Notes under the pieces: generated by a model
What the model was told of the DNA's origin: nothing
Database searches by the model: none
The model's input: only the letters and a program-made list of their open reading frames with translations
Shown: positions 1 through 7,302 of the stretch, piece by piece
Layout of the letters: every line of letters begins with the position of its first letter
How positions within the stretch are numbered: position 1 is the first letter of the stretch
Made by a program: the position numbers and the translations under genes
Source: Elusimicrobiota bacterium
Lineage (GTDB): Bacteria > Elusimicrobiota > Elusimicrobia > JACQJN01
Assembly: GCA_016205085.1 (NCBI GenBank)
Contig: JACQJN010000002.1
Coordinates: 1-8,800, forward strand
DNA: 8,800 nt
Reading direction: 5' to 3'

Positions 1-764
1 ACCGTAGAAGCTTGTTGCATCCTAGGATTGTGATCGGCATTCCCTCCGGAATCACCGAAGTGGAGCGGCGGGCGGTTCAAGAATCCGCAGAACAGGCGGG
101 GGCTAGGGAGGTGTATCTTATTGAGGAACCCATGGCGGCTGCCATCGGTGCCGACCTTCCCATTTCGGAGCCCCATGCCAATATGATCGTAGATATCGGT
201 GGAGGGACTACCGAGGTGGCGGTCATTTCTTTGGGGGGGATGGTGGTTTCTAAGTCGTTGGATGTGGCTGGGAATGAAATGGATGAATCCATCATGCACT
301 ATTTTCGCAGGAAATATAATCTGATCATTGGAGAAACAACGGCTGAGGACGTGAAAATTCAGATTGGATCCGCTTTTCCACTGAAAGAAGAAAAGACAAT
401 GGAAGTCAAAGGTCGGGATCAAGCGACCGGACTTCCTAAAACAGTATTGATAACTTCCGAAGAAATTCGGCAGGCGTTGATGGAGCCTATCCAGCTTATT
501 CTCAATGTGATCAAGGAGGCTCTGGAGGAAACCCCTGCGGAGTTGGCGGCAGATTTAGTAGACCGAGGGATGGTCATGGCGGGCGGCGGTTCTCTTTTGC
601 GGGGACTGCCGGATCTGATTCGACAGGAGACGGAGCTGCCGGTAAATCGCTCGGCAGATCCGTTAAGTTGTGTGGCCATGGGAACTGGAAAGTTTTTGGA
701 AGAGTTGGACCACATCAAACACGCCCGCGCTGATTTTGTCACCTCGTATCGCTTTAAATCTTAG
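1..764 (+). CDS. mreB: Rod shape-determining protein MreB, C-terminal part (5' end outside window)
   Basis: MreB is the bacterial actin homologue. It forms membrane-bound ATP-dependent filaments that orient the elongation (Rod) complex. The frame is open from the window edge (first full codon at 3), so the gene begins upstream; about 254 codons are present, against about 345 in the family. Visible family signatures are [20 protein letters not shown] and [10 protein letters not shown] near the start, the second phosphate-binding loop [13 protein letters not shown] at nt 186-224, and the adenosine-binding motif [11 protein letters not shown] at about nt 567-599. The C-terminus ([17 protein letters not shown]) is also typical of MreB. 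The TTG codons at 12 and 15 are internal, not the start. The gene lies directly upstream of mreC and is the first visible member of the elongation operon. A G7 run at 233-239 leaves the frame intact. Identification is secure from sequence similarity remembered for E. coli and other MreB proteins. Confidence 0.97.
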   Translation, partial: RRSLLHPRIVIGIPSGITEVERRAVQESAEQAGAREVYLIEEPMAAAIGADLPISEPHANMIVDIGGGTTEVAVISLGGMVVSKSLDVAGNEMDESIMHYFRRKYNLIIGETTAEDVKIQIGSAFPLKEEKTMEVKGRDQATGLPKTVLITSEEIRQALMEPIQLILNVIKEALEETPAELAADLVDRGMVMAGGGSLLRGLPDLIRQETELPVNRSADPLSCVAMGTGKFLEELDHIKHARADFVTSYRFKS

Positions 765-794
765 CCTCCCTCCCACCTTCCTCCCCATCCGAAC
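765..794 (+). other. Pyrimidine-rich mreB-mreC spacer without a Shine-Dalgarno
   Basis: The 30 nt between the mreB stop (TAG, 762-764) and the mreC GTG are almost all C and T, with CCTCC repeated, and contain no purine-rich ribosome binding site. CCTCC matches the anti-Shine-Dalgarno core rather than its target. The spacer is a multiple of three with no stop, so mreC is in the same frame as mreB, separated only by the TAG. How mreC is initiated is unclear; coupling to mreB translation is an inference. Confidence 0.6.
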
Positions 795-1613
795 GTGCAT
801 AAGGAACAGCGCATTTCCAACATCCTTTTCTTCGGGTTCACCGGGCTCTCTTTATTCTGCCTGTTGTTGCCCTTGAACCAGTTGGTCCAGACGGCGCGCC
901 TTCTTTTGGCGTATAGCTTTTATCCGACCATTTTGCGTGGACATGAGGCTACTGAATATTTTCACGATGTTCCTTCAAATTTCTTAAATCTGCTCCGAGC
1001 GGATCAGGACAACCGACAACTTCATCAAGAGCTCAAACAGCTTGAAATATTGAAATCCCAGATGGAAGTGGTGATGGAGGAAAATGACCACTATAGAAAA
1101 ATTTTGGGTTTTGCCCCCCAAATTTCCTATACAGGCCTCTGGGCCCGAGTGATGGGCCGGGATCCTGGAAATTGGTTCCGGTCTTTTCTGGTGGATCGTG
1201 GAGGGCAGGATGGGATTTCTTCCAATGCTCCTGTCTTGGGAGTTTTCGAAGGGAGGGTGGGGCTGCTGGGGCGTGTGATAGAGGTCCGTCCCAATGTTTC
1301 CAAGGTCCTTTTGGTGACGGATGAGCTGTCTTCCGTCGCGGCCTATTTAAAAGACACGCGCTGGGAAGGATTGGTGGAGGGAACGGGAGGAACAAGGCTG
1401 AAAATGAACTATTTGCCCCTGGACGCTCAGATTCAAATTGGCCAAGAAGTTCTGGTTTCTCCTGCCAGCGTGGTGTTTCCTCAGGGGCTTTCCATTGGGC
1501 GGGTTTTCCGCGTTCTTCCTCAGGATCCTTTTTTAACCTTTCAAGCAGTGGAAGTAAGACCCGTTGTTTCGGTGGGACAGTTGAGGGAAGTATTTATCAT
1601 CAAAAAACATTAA
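795..1613 (+). CDS. mreC: Rod shape-determining protein MreC
   Basis: MreC is a periplasmic scaffold, anchored in the inner membrane, that binds and activates PBP2 in the Rod complex. The 272-residue product has the usual architecture. A short basic N-terminus is followed by one membrane segment (about residues 8-30). A coiled coil rich in Leu, Glu, Gln and Lys covers about 62-102, and a beta-rich MreC core runs from about 112 to 268, including LWARVMGRDPGNWFRSFLVD and, near the C-terminus, VVFPQGLSIGRV, where family members usually read a close variant of VFPKGLPIG. The GTG at 795 is the best start: it places the membrane segment at the N-terminus, and the mreB stop lies 30 nt upstream in the same frame. 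No Shine-Dalgarno precedes it. The stop TAA shares its last A with the mreD ATG. Function is assigned from the fold pattern and from the position between mreB and mreD. Confidence 0.93.
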   Translation: MHKEQRISNILFFGFTGLSLFCLLLPLNQLVQTARLLLAYSFYPTILRGHEATEYFHDVPSNFLNLLRADQDNRQLHQELKQLEILKSQMEVVMEENDHYRKILGFAPQISYTGLWARVMGRDPGNWFRSFLVDRGGQDGISSNAPVLGVFEGRVGLLGRVIEVRPNVSKVLLVTDELSSVAAYLKDTRWEGLVEGTGGTRLKMNYLPLDAQIQIGQEVLVSPASVVFPQGLSIGRVFRVLPQDPFLTFQAVEVRPVVSVGQLREVFIIKKH

Positions 1614-2083
1614 TGCGGTTTATTTTTTGGATTTTTTTCTTTGTGGGGGCGGCCATGTTTCAATGGTGGTGGTCCTCCTATCTTTCTATTCGTGGCGTTG
1701 CTCCCCAATGTTTACTGATTTTTACGGTAGCCCTAGCCATTCATTGTGGACCCATTTCGGGCCAGGTGTTGGGATTTCTCTGGGGGCTGTTTCTGGACAT
1801 GCTTGGGATGCATCTTTTTGGAGCGCATGCCTTGATTTTGAGTTGGATCGGCTATGGGGTGGGTCGGTTCCGCCGCCAGGTGGATGTGACGGATATGGTT
1901 CCGCAAGCCTTGATGATATGGATTTTGTCCCTAACCTATCTTTTGCTTTACAATCTTTTGGGCTTTTTGTTTGCCAGAGAGTTTTTCTGGTGGGGGTGGA
2001 AGATATTTTTGTTTGTCCCATTTTTTAACGTGCTGGTGGCTCCCTTTGTCTTCTATTTTGTGGGACTTTTTGACAATGATTAG
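1613..2083 (+). CDS. mreD: Rod shape-determining protein MreD
   Basis: MreD is a small polytopic inner-membrane protein of the elongation complex. The 156-residue product is almost entirely hydrophobic, with about five membrane segments. It carries the pattern typical of MreD around residues 45-75: a Gly-rich segment GPISGQVLGFLWGLFLDML, then an LFGAHALILSWIGYG stretch. Its size (about 160 residues) is normal. The ATG overlaps the mreC stop by one base (TAATG), and the 3' end overlaps the mrdA start by 8 nt, which points to translational coupling on both sides. No strong Shine-Dalgarno is visible close to the start; a GAGGGAAG at about 1583-1590 is too far away. MreD proteins diverge quickly, so the call rests on hydrophobic profile, the short conserved motif and its place between mreC and mrdA. 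Confidence 0.9.
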   Translation: MRFIFWIFFFVGAAMFQWWWSSYLSIRGVAPQCLLIFTVALAIHCGPISGQVLGFLWGLFLDMLGMHLFGAHALILSWIGYGVGRFRRQVDVTDMVPQALMIWILSLTYLLLYNLLGFLFAREFFWWGWKIFLFVPFFNVLVAPFVFYFVGLFDND

Positions 2084-3872
2084 AAGAGAACTTTCGTACA
2101 CGCGTTTGGATGGGCTAACTACCAGCATCTATGTAATGACGGGATTGTTGGTATTAAGATTTTTAGATCTTCAGGTCATTAGACATTCCCACTACGCCAG
2201 AGCTGCGGAGCGCAACCGCACGCAGACCATTGTCCAAACAGCACCCCGGGGCAGGGTTTATGATCGCACGGGGGACCTCCTGGCTACCAATCAGGCTGCT
2301 TTTAGTTTGGTCTTTCTTCCCGGCCAAATAAAGGATCAGGATTATTTGGTCCAACTTTCAAAGGACATGGCTCCCTATTTGAAGAAGAATCCTGGAGAGC
2401 TTTTGGAAACGTTCCAGGAGTCCTTTGTGACCGGGTTTCCCACTAGATTGGCGGAAAATTTGGCGCCCGAGGTCATGTTTAAGTTGGCAGAGCTTCGTAC
2501 CCTATACCCCGGGGTCGATCTGGTGGTGGAGGCTCGTCGGCATTATCCCCATGGAAATTTTGCAAGCCACCTGATCGGATATATAGGTTCCATCGATTCC
2601 AAGACCTGGGGCCGACTCCGCCACCGCGGAGAGTATCGCAGAGATTCCAGGATTGGAAAAGCGGGTTTGGAGAAACTTTTTGAACGGGAGTTGCGGGGAA
2701 AAGATGGCGGGATCCTTTTAGAGGTGGATGCCCACGGGAAACTTCAGGGGATTTTGCGTCGCATGGAGTGGAAGCCGGGAATGGATGTTTCCCTGACCAT
2801 CGATGGAAACTTACAGAGGGTGGCGGAAGAATCTCTGCGGGCGTCTCATAGTCAAACCGGAGCCGTGGTGGTTTTGGATCCCCGAGACGGGTCCATTTTG
2901 GCTATGGCTTCTGTCCCTGACTTTGACCCCAATCTTTTTATTGTTCCTCAGGATGAAGAGGTTTCTGCCCGATTAAGGTCCTTGCCGGAGTTCAATTTGG
3001 CCATCCAGGGAACTTTCTCTCCAGGATCCACTTTTAAAATCGTGACAGCGGTGGCCGGCTTAAATGAGGACAGGGTTTCGCCTGGTTGGAAAGTGAGGTG
3101 CCCGGGGTATTACCAGTTGGGTCAGCGTACGTTTCTTTGCTGGGAAAAGAAGGGACACGGAGAGATGAATTTTCTTTCTGGATTTTCCCATTCCTGTGAT
3201 GTCTATTTCTACCAATTTGGCCTAAAAACGGGAGCAGATTTAATTGAACAGTATGAAAGGAGGTTTAGGTTCGGGATGTTGACTCTAAGCCGGGACCGAC
3301 AAGGTTTCGACCGCTTTTCTCTGCCTGGAGAGAAGAAGGGATTGGTATTCGGCCCCTTGGAGCGTAACCGGCGGAATGCGCGTTGGTATGATGGGGATAC
3401 CCTCAATCTTTCGATTGGTCAGGGGGAGCTTTTAGTAACGCCCATTCAGATGGCCAATTTAATTGCCGTAGTGTCTAATGGTGGAAGTTTTTGGCGTCCT
3501 CAGTTTGTGGAGCGGGTCGTTTCCCAAGATGGAACGGAGATTTACAAAAGAAAACCTGACCTCATGGGCACCGTGGAATTAAGATCCGAGACATGGGAAT
3601 TGTTGCATCAGGCGCTTATCAAAGTGACTCAGGAGGGGACGGGACGTGGTGTTGCCATCCCGGGTCTAGAGATCGGTGGTAAGACCGGGACGGCCCAAAA
3701 TCCTCATGGGGAAGATCATGCTTGGTTTGTGGCTTACGCAGGGATTCCGGGACAGCTGCCGGAGTTGGCCGTAGCTGTTTTGGTGGAACATGGAGGACAT
3801 GGCGCGGCCGCCGCGGTTCCTGTGGCTAGAAAGATTATTGAAACCGCATTCAAAAAGAAGAGTCATGGTTGA
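2076..3872 (+). CDS. mrdA: Penicillin-binding protein 2 (elongation-specific transpeptidase)
   Basis: This is a class B PBP, the DD-transpeptidase that crosslinks new side-wall peptidoglycan with RodA. It is anchored in the inner membrane with its catalytic domain in the periplasm. The 598-residue product is of typical length. One membrane segment covers about residues 13-33. The PBP dimer/pedestal region follows (APRGRVYDRTGDLLATN at 56-72 and HLIGYIG at 165-171), then the transpeptidase domain from about 235. The catalytic motifs are complete: SxxK as S318-T-F-K321, the second motif as S373-C-D375 (Asp in place of Asn, as is usual in PBP2 proteins), and KTG at 536-538 in GGKTGTAQNP. I chose the ATG at 2076, overlapping mreD by 8 nt, because it puts the membrane anchor at the N-terminus. 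Longer in-frame starts would run deep into mreD. Beta-lactams of the mecillinam type target this family. Confidence 0.95.
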   Translation: MIRRELSYTRLDGLTTSIYVMTGLLVLRFLDLQVIRHSHYARAAERNRTQTIVQTAPRGRVYDRTGDLLATNQAAFSLVFLPGQIKDQDYLVQLSKDMAPYLKKNPGELLETFQESFVTGFPTRLAENLAPEVMFKLAELRTLYPGVDLVVEARRHYPHGNFASHLIGYIGSIDSKTWGRLRHRGEYRRDSRIGKAGLEKLFERELRGKDGGILLEVDAHGKLQGILRRMEWKPGMDVSLTIDGNLQRVAEESLRASHSQTGAVVVLDPRDGSILAMASVPDFDPNLFIVPQDEEVSARLRSLPEFNLAIQGTFSPGSTFKIVTAVAGLNEDRVSPGWKVRCPGYYQLGQRTFLCWEKKGHGEMNFLSGFSHSCDVYFYQFGLKTGADLIEQYERRFRFGMLTLSRDRQGFDRFSLPGEKKGLVFGPLERNRRNARWYDGDTLNLSIGQGELLVTPIQMANLIAVVSNGGSFWRPQFVERVVSQDGTEIYKRKPDLMGTVELRSETWELLHQALIKVTQEGTGRGVAIPGLEIGGKTGTAQNPHGEDHAWFVAYAGIPGQLPELAVAVLVEHGGHGAAAAVPVARKIIETAFKKKSHG

Positions 3873-5220
3873 GCCTATTGGAAGTCTGGGGCGCGGAAGA
3901 TCCCGTAGGAGCAGAGTCGATTGGCTTCTGGTGGGAGCTGTGACGGGGCTCTTAATTTTAGGCAGCCTGGCTATTTTGTCGGCCATCATTCCGGTCCCTT
4001 CGCATTCCCATATGATTCATAAACATCTGCTGGCAATGGTCCTGGGTGCCGTGGCTTTTTTCTTCGCCACGGGACTGCATTACCAAATTTACCAGGAACA
4101 ATGGAAATTGACGTACGGTCTCTCTATTATTCTTCTGATCGCCGTGCTTTTGTTTGGAGAAACCTTGCGAGGTTCCAAGGCATGGTTTAAAATTGGCTTT
4201 ATTTCTTTTCAGCCTTCCGAATTAGCCCGTATATTTTTAGTGGTCACGCTGGCCTCGTTTCTAAGTCGTAGAGGAAGCAAGATAAAGTCGTTGGGCACTA
4301 TCCTCGGTGTGATGGGTTTATCTCTTCCTATTTTGTTCCTCATTATTAAGGAGCCTGATTTTTCTTCAACCTTTATACTCTTCCCTGTCATTCTGGCTAT
4401 TCTTTTCTGTGCGGGAGCCAACCTCCTTCATCTCGGATTCTTTTTGGGGTGCGGCTTTTTGGGTGCTGTTTTTACTGTCCTATGGGTGTTTTTCTCTATC
4501 CGGTCCGAGTGGATAGAATCCAGCTCTGTGGTTCGATATTTTATGGAGTTGTCTCATCCCAATGTCGCTTTTATTCTTACTTGTTTGTGCATCGTGGGTT
4601 TTTCCTTACTGGCATGGTGGTTTTTTGTTCAGCTGAGAATTCAAATTCCGTGGTTCTATTTTGTAGGAATGGCCACTGCAGTTATTGTTGGACTTATTTT
4701 AGGCAACGTGATGGAAAGCCAAATGAAACAATATCAGCGGGATCGTTTTGTGGCTTTTTTAGATCCTGGGGTGGATCCAAGGGGGGCAGGGTATAACTCC
4801 TTACAAGCGCAGATTGCCATTGGTTCAGGAGGTTTTTTGGGAAAAGGGATTTTTTCTGGAACCCAGTCCCAGTTGGGTTTTGTTCCTGAGAGGCATACTG
4901 ATTTTGTCTTAGCCGTGGTGGGAGAAGAGATGGGATTTTTAGGCAATTTGCTGCTTCTGGGGTTATATCTGCTCCTTTTGGGACGGATTTTCCAGGCGGC
5001 CAGGGTGGCTCCGGATTCTTTTGGATATCTTCTGGCTTGCGGGATTGGTTCTATGTATGCCTGCTATTTTTTCATCAATGCCGGCATGTCCGTGGGAGTT
5101 GTGCCGGTAGCCGGTGTTCCGCTGCCGTTGGTGTCCTATGGGGGCTCTAACTTGGTGACCACCCTGTGGTCCTTGGGCATTGTGGAATCGATTTATTCCA
5201 GGAGATATACGTTTGCTTAG
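3865..5220 (+). CDS. rodA: RodA, SEDS-family peptidoglycan glycosyltransferase, with an internal insertion
   Basis: RodA polymerises lipid II into glycan strands as partner of PBP2. SEDS hallmarks are present: SKAWFKIGFISFQPSELARI (residues 104-123), KEPDF (162-166), the long extracytoplasmic loop FLDPGVDPRGAGY (298-310) with the acidic residues D300/D304, then QAQIAIGSGGFLGKG, GTQSQLGFVPERHTDFVLAV, and the C-terminal GVPLPLVSYGGSNL (417-430). The product is 451 residues, against about 370 for E. coli RodA. The excess lies mostly at about 211-287, between KEPDF and the FLDP loop, and contains two extra hydrophobic segments (about 233-256 and 262-281). The G usually found after PDL is Ser here (PDFSST). 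The ATG at 3865 overlaps the mrdA stop by 8 nt and has a weak AAGAAGAG upstream; the in-frame ATG at 3790 would overlap mrdA by 83 nt and is less likely. Identification is certain; the role of the insertion is unknown. Confidence 0.94.
   Translation: MVEPIGSLGRGRSRRSRVDWLLVGAVTGLLILGSLAILSAIIPVPSHSHMIHKHLLAMVLGAVAFFFATGLHYQIYQEQWKLTYGLSIILLIAVLLFGETLRGSKAWFKIGFISFQPSELARIFLVVTLASFLSRRGSKIKSLGTILGVMGLSLPILFLIIKEPDFSSTFILFPVILAILFCAGANLLHLGFFLGCGFLGAVFTVLWVFFSIRSEWIESSSVVRYFMELSHPNVAFILTCLCIVGFSLLAWWFFVQLRIQIPWFYFVGMATAVIVGLILGNVMESQMKQYQRDRFVAFLDPGVDPRGAGYNSLQAQIAIGSGGFLGKGIFSGTQSQLGFVPERHTDFVLAVVGEEMGFLGNLLLLGLYLLLLGRIFQAARVAPDSFGYLLACGIGSMYACYFFINAGMSVGVVPVAGVPLPLVSYGGSNLVTTLWSLGIVESIYSRRYTFA
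5200..5205 (+). promoter_or_regulatory. Ribosome binding site deciding a TTG start
   Basis: AGGAGA lies inside the last codons of rodA, 7 nt before a TTG at 5213. This favours 5213 over the in-frame TTG at 5180, which has no comparable purine tract at the right distance, as the start of the DUF2344 gene. Confidence 0.65.
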
Positions 5221-5854
5221 TCCGGCTGTACGTTTTAGGATAAGATTGGCCAGGATGGCGGAGGCGAGGGTTTTTTCCCATCTAGAACAGATTCATCTGC
5301 TTAAGAATTGGATCAAAAAGGCTCATTTTCCAGAACCCTTTAGACTTTCTTTTGGACCGGCTATTTCGGTGGGGTATGAAAGTTTGGCGGAGTATGTGGA
5401 TTTGCAGCTTTGCCGATGGATGAAACCGGAAGAAGTCTTCCAGAAACTTCAAGCTATTTTACCTTCAGGTTACTCGATGCTGGAGCTTCGCCGGATTCCA
5501 CGGTTCTTCCCTTCCCTGGAAGAAGTTCTCAATGTGGTGGATTATGAAGTGTGGGGACGGTTTGGAATAGATGCCGAGAAGCCGATCTCAAAGCTTTTGG
5601 CTAAGGAACATATTTTTGTGGAAAAGATGAAACCGGGAGGCCGCCGCGAGCAGATAGATTTGAGAACACTCTTGATTAAAATGTTCTGGGAACGGGATCA
5701 CCTGCGGCTTATCTTAAGATTTGGTCCTAAAAAGACCGTAAAACCGGAGACGGTCGTTTCGTTATGGATAGAACAAGGTTCGCAATTTCCGTTTCGGGTG
5801 CTTAGAAAAAATCTCTTTTCAGAAACGGCTTCCGGAGAACTTTTGTTGCCTTAG
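5213..5854 (+). CDS. DUF2344 / TIGR03936-family (radical-SAM-linked) protein, short standalone form
   Basis: The 213-residue product resembles the DUF2344 domain, which is found fused or next to a TIGR03960-type radical SAM protein and often just before rng. Its biochemical role is not settled. Matching parts are RFRIRLARMAEARVFSHLEQ (residues 7-26; family: a FLSHLD-like motif) and LSFGPAISVGYESLAEYVDL (45-64; family: SFGPxLPVGxES.AEY.D), followed by MKPEEVFQKLQAILPSGY. Between these two blocks the segment I remember as AYSxGFNPHP-like is missing; only HFPEPFR joins them. The TTG at 5213 overlaps rodA by 8 nt and has AGGAGA 7 nt upstream; other starts are possible but less well supported. No radical SAM gene lies in the window: rodA is directly upstream and rng is 17 nt downstream. 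The family call is from recalled motif similarity and synteny with rng; the function remains unknown. Confidence 0.78.
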   Translation: MLSPAVRFRIRLARMAEARVFSHLEQIHLLKNWIKKAHFPEPFRLSFGPAISVGYESLAEYVDLQLCRWMKPEEVFQKLQAILPSGYSMLELRRIPRFFPSLEEVLNVVDYEVWGRFGIDAEKPISKLLAKEHIFVEKMKPGGRREQIDLRTLLIKMFWERDHLRLILRFGPKKTVKPETVVSLWIEQGSQFPFRVLRKNLFSETASGELLLP

Positions 5855-5861
5855 GGACCCT

Positions 5862-5866
5862 AGGAG
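5862..5866 (+). promoter_or_regulatory. Ribosome binding site of rng
   Basis: AGGAG is 5 nt before the ATG at 5872 in the 17-nt gap after the DUF2344 gene. It is the clearest Shine-Dalgarno in the window and fixes the rng start. Confidence 0.75.
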
Positions 5867-5871
5867 CTTAT

Positions 5872-7302
5872 ATGCAGAGAGAAATTCTTGCCAATGTATC
5901 GCATGAGGAGACCAGAATCGCCATCCTGGAAGGTGGTCGGCTGACGGAGCTTTTGTGGGAGCGGCAGGGGGAGCAGAACATTGTCGGCAATGTCTATAAG
6001 GGTGTTGTGGAGAATGTATTGCCTGGTATTTCTTCCGCTTTTGTCAATATCGGTTATGAAAAGAACGCCTATCTTTACATCTCGGATGTTTTGGGAGGCA
6101 ATCGAACGCCCATCGATCACATTTTAAAGAAAGGACAGGAGATAATGGTCCAGGTGGCCAAAGAGGCTATCGGGACCAAGGGCATGAAAATCACCATGGA
6201 TGTTGCACTCCCCGGCAGATATTTAGTGCTGATGCCGCTCCAGGATTCTATCGGGGTCTCTAAACAGATTCTGGATCAGAAAGAACGAGATCGTTTGATG
6301 GGAGCTGTGGAGCAATTGGTGGGCACTTATCTTGCCAAAAAGGGAGTGGTGGTTCGGACGGAAGCGGAAGGAGCTTCTGAAATGGAACTAGAAAGAGAGA
6401 CAAAGTACCTTGCCCGACTATGGGAATCCGTCCAAAAGAGATTTGAATCTAACAGAGGGCCACTTTTGCTGCATAAGGATTTGGATTTCTCTCTTCAGGT
6501 GGCCAGGGACCTTTTGACTGCGGAGGTGAAAATTTATCTTCTGGATTCCAAGGAAAGCTATAACAATGTCATCGATTTCATCGACAAGCTTTCCCCAGAA
6601 CTTAAGGATCGAATACGGCATTATGACGCCAAAACCCCCATTTTTAAAGCGTTTGGGGTGGAGAAGGAAATTGAAAAACTGCGGGCTACCAAAATGGCGC
6701 TTCCCAATGGAGGAACGATCATTATTCAGGAAGCGGAATCTCTCTGCGCCATTGATGTGAACACGGGAAGGTTTACCGGTTCTAAATCACAGGAGGAGAC
6801 TGTGACTCAGACCAATATAGAAGCGGCTCAGGAAATTGCCCATCAACTGCGGCTGAGAAATATTGGCGGGATTGTGGTGATTGATTTCATTGATATGAAG
6901 CGGGCTTCCAATCGCCAGCGGGTGATGGAGGCTCTGGCGCAGGCCCTGAAAAGTGACAGGGCCAAAGTTCGTATTTTGCCCATTACGCGGTTGGGCCTTG
7001 TGGAGATGACGCGTGAAAGGAAGCGGGAATCTACGGTCACCCTGTTAACGGATGAATGTCCCGAGTGCAAGGGATCGGGGAGGGTTCTGTCCGTGGATAG
7101 TATGCGGATTAAGATTCAGAGGGAGATCAAGGAGCTGACGGGGGACAGGCCCGGAGGCAACGTGAGAGTTCTTTTGCATCCTATATTGGCAGAGGCCATG
7201 AGAAAAAGTCAGGGAGTGTTGGAACGAAACGTCCACCGTTCTGTCAAAATACAACCTGATCCTGGAATGACTTGGGAAGACTATAGGATCATATTGGAAT
7301 GA
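5872..7302 (+). CDS. rng: Ribonuclease G (RNase E/G family endoribonuclease)
   Basis: RNase E/G enzymes cut AU-rich single-stranded RNA, preferring 5'-monophosphate ends, and act in 16S rRNA 5' maturation and mRNA decay in the cytoplasm. The 476-residue product is close to E. coli RNase G (489) and lacks the long C-terminal degradosome scaffold of RNase E. An S1 domain covers about residues 36-120 (IVGNVYKGVVENVLPGISSA). The two catalytic metal-binding Asp are D295 in AIDVNTG and D338 in VVIDFID. The Zn-link cysteines are C396 and C399 in DECPECKGSGRV. The spacings D295-D338 (43) and D295-C396 (101) equal those of E. coli RNase E (D303, D346, C404). The ATG at 5872 has AGGAG at 5862-5866. The TGA stop overlaps the amidase ATG (ATGA). 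In E. coli rng (cafA) also lies downstream of mreBCD, so this neighbourhood is old. Confidence 0.95.
   Translation: MQREILANVSHEETRIAILEGGRLTELLWERQGEQNIVGNVYKGVVENVLPGISSAFVNIGYEKNAYLYISDVLGGNRTPIDHILKKGQEIMVQVAKEAIGTKGMKITMDVALPGRYLVLMPLQDSIGVSKQILDQKERDRLMGAVEQLVGTYLAKKGVVVRTEAEGASEMELERETKYLARLWESVQKRFESNRGPLLLHKDLDFSLQVARDLLTAEVKIYLLDSKESYNNVIDFIDKLSPELKDRIRHYDAKTPIFKAFGVEKEIEKLRATKMALPNGGTIIIQEAESLCAIDVNTGRFTGSKSQEETVTQTNIEAAQEIAHQLRLRNIGGIVVIDFIDMKRASNRQRVMEALAQALKSDRAKVRILPITRLGLVEMTRERKRESTVTLLTDECPECKGSGRVLSVDSMRIKIQREIKELTGDRPGGNVRVLLHPILAEAMRKSQGVLERNVHRSVKIQPDPGMTWEDYRIILE
7285..7288 (+). promoter_or_regulatory. Possible ribosome binding site of the amidase gene
   Basis: AGGA within the last codons of rng, 10 nt before the ATG at 7299. 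It is short, so translation is probably helped by coupling through the ATGA overlap. Confidence 0.4.

Noticed and set aside
233..239. G7 homopolymer in mreB as a frameshift or sequencing-error site
   Set aside because: The MreB frame is intact on both sides with conserved motifs, so there is no sign of a frameshift.
1096..1126. Hairpin-like AAATTTTGGG / CCCAAATTT inside mreC
   Set aside because: The stem needs a bulge, has no T-tract and sits within a normally coding coiled-coil/core junction. It is most likely chance from the codons used.
1627..2028. Plus-strand open frame inside mreD
   Set aside because: It is out of frame with mreD, which has the correct hydrophobic profile and the TAATG junction. 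The alternative product has no family resemblance.
1971..2075. Upstream extension of the PBP2 frame
   Set aside because: It lies within mreD coding sequence and would place 35 extra residues before the membrane anchor. The ATG at 2076 gives a normal PBP2 N-terminus.
5852..5862. Palindrome TAGGGACCCTA over the DUF2344 stop and next to the rng ribosome binding site
   Set aside because: The arms are 5 bp with a single central base, too tight for an RNA hairpin, and no known operator is matched.
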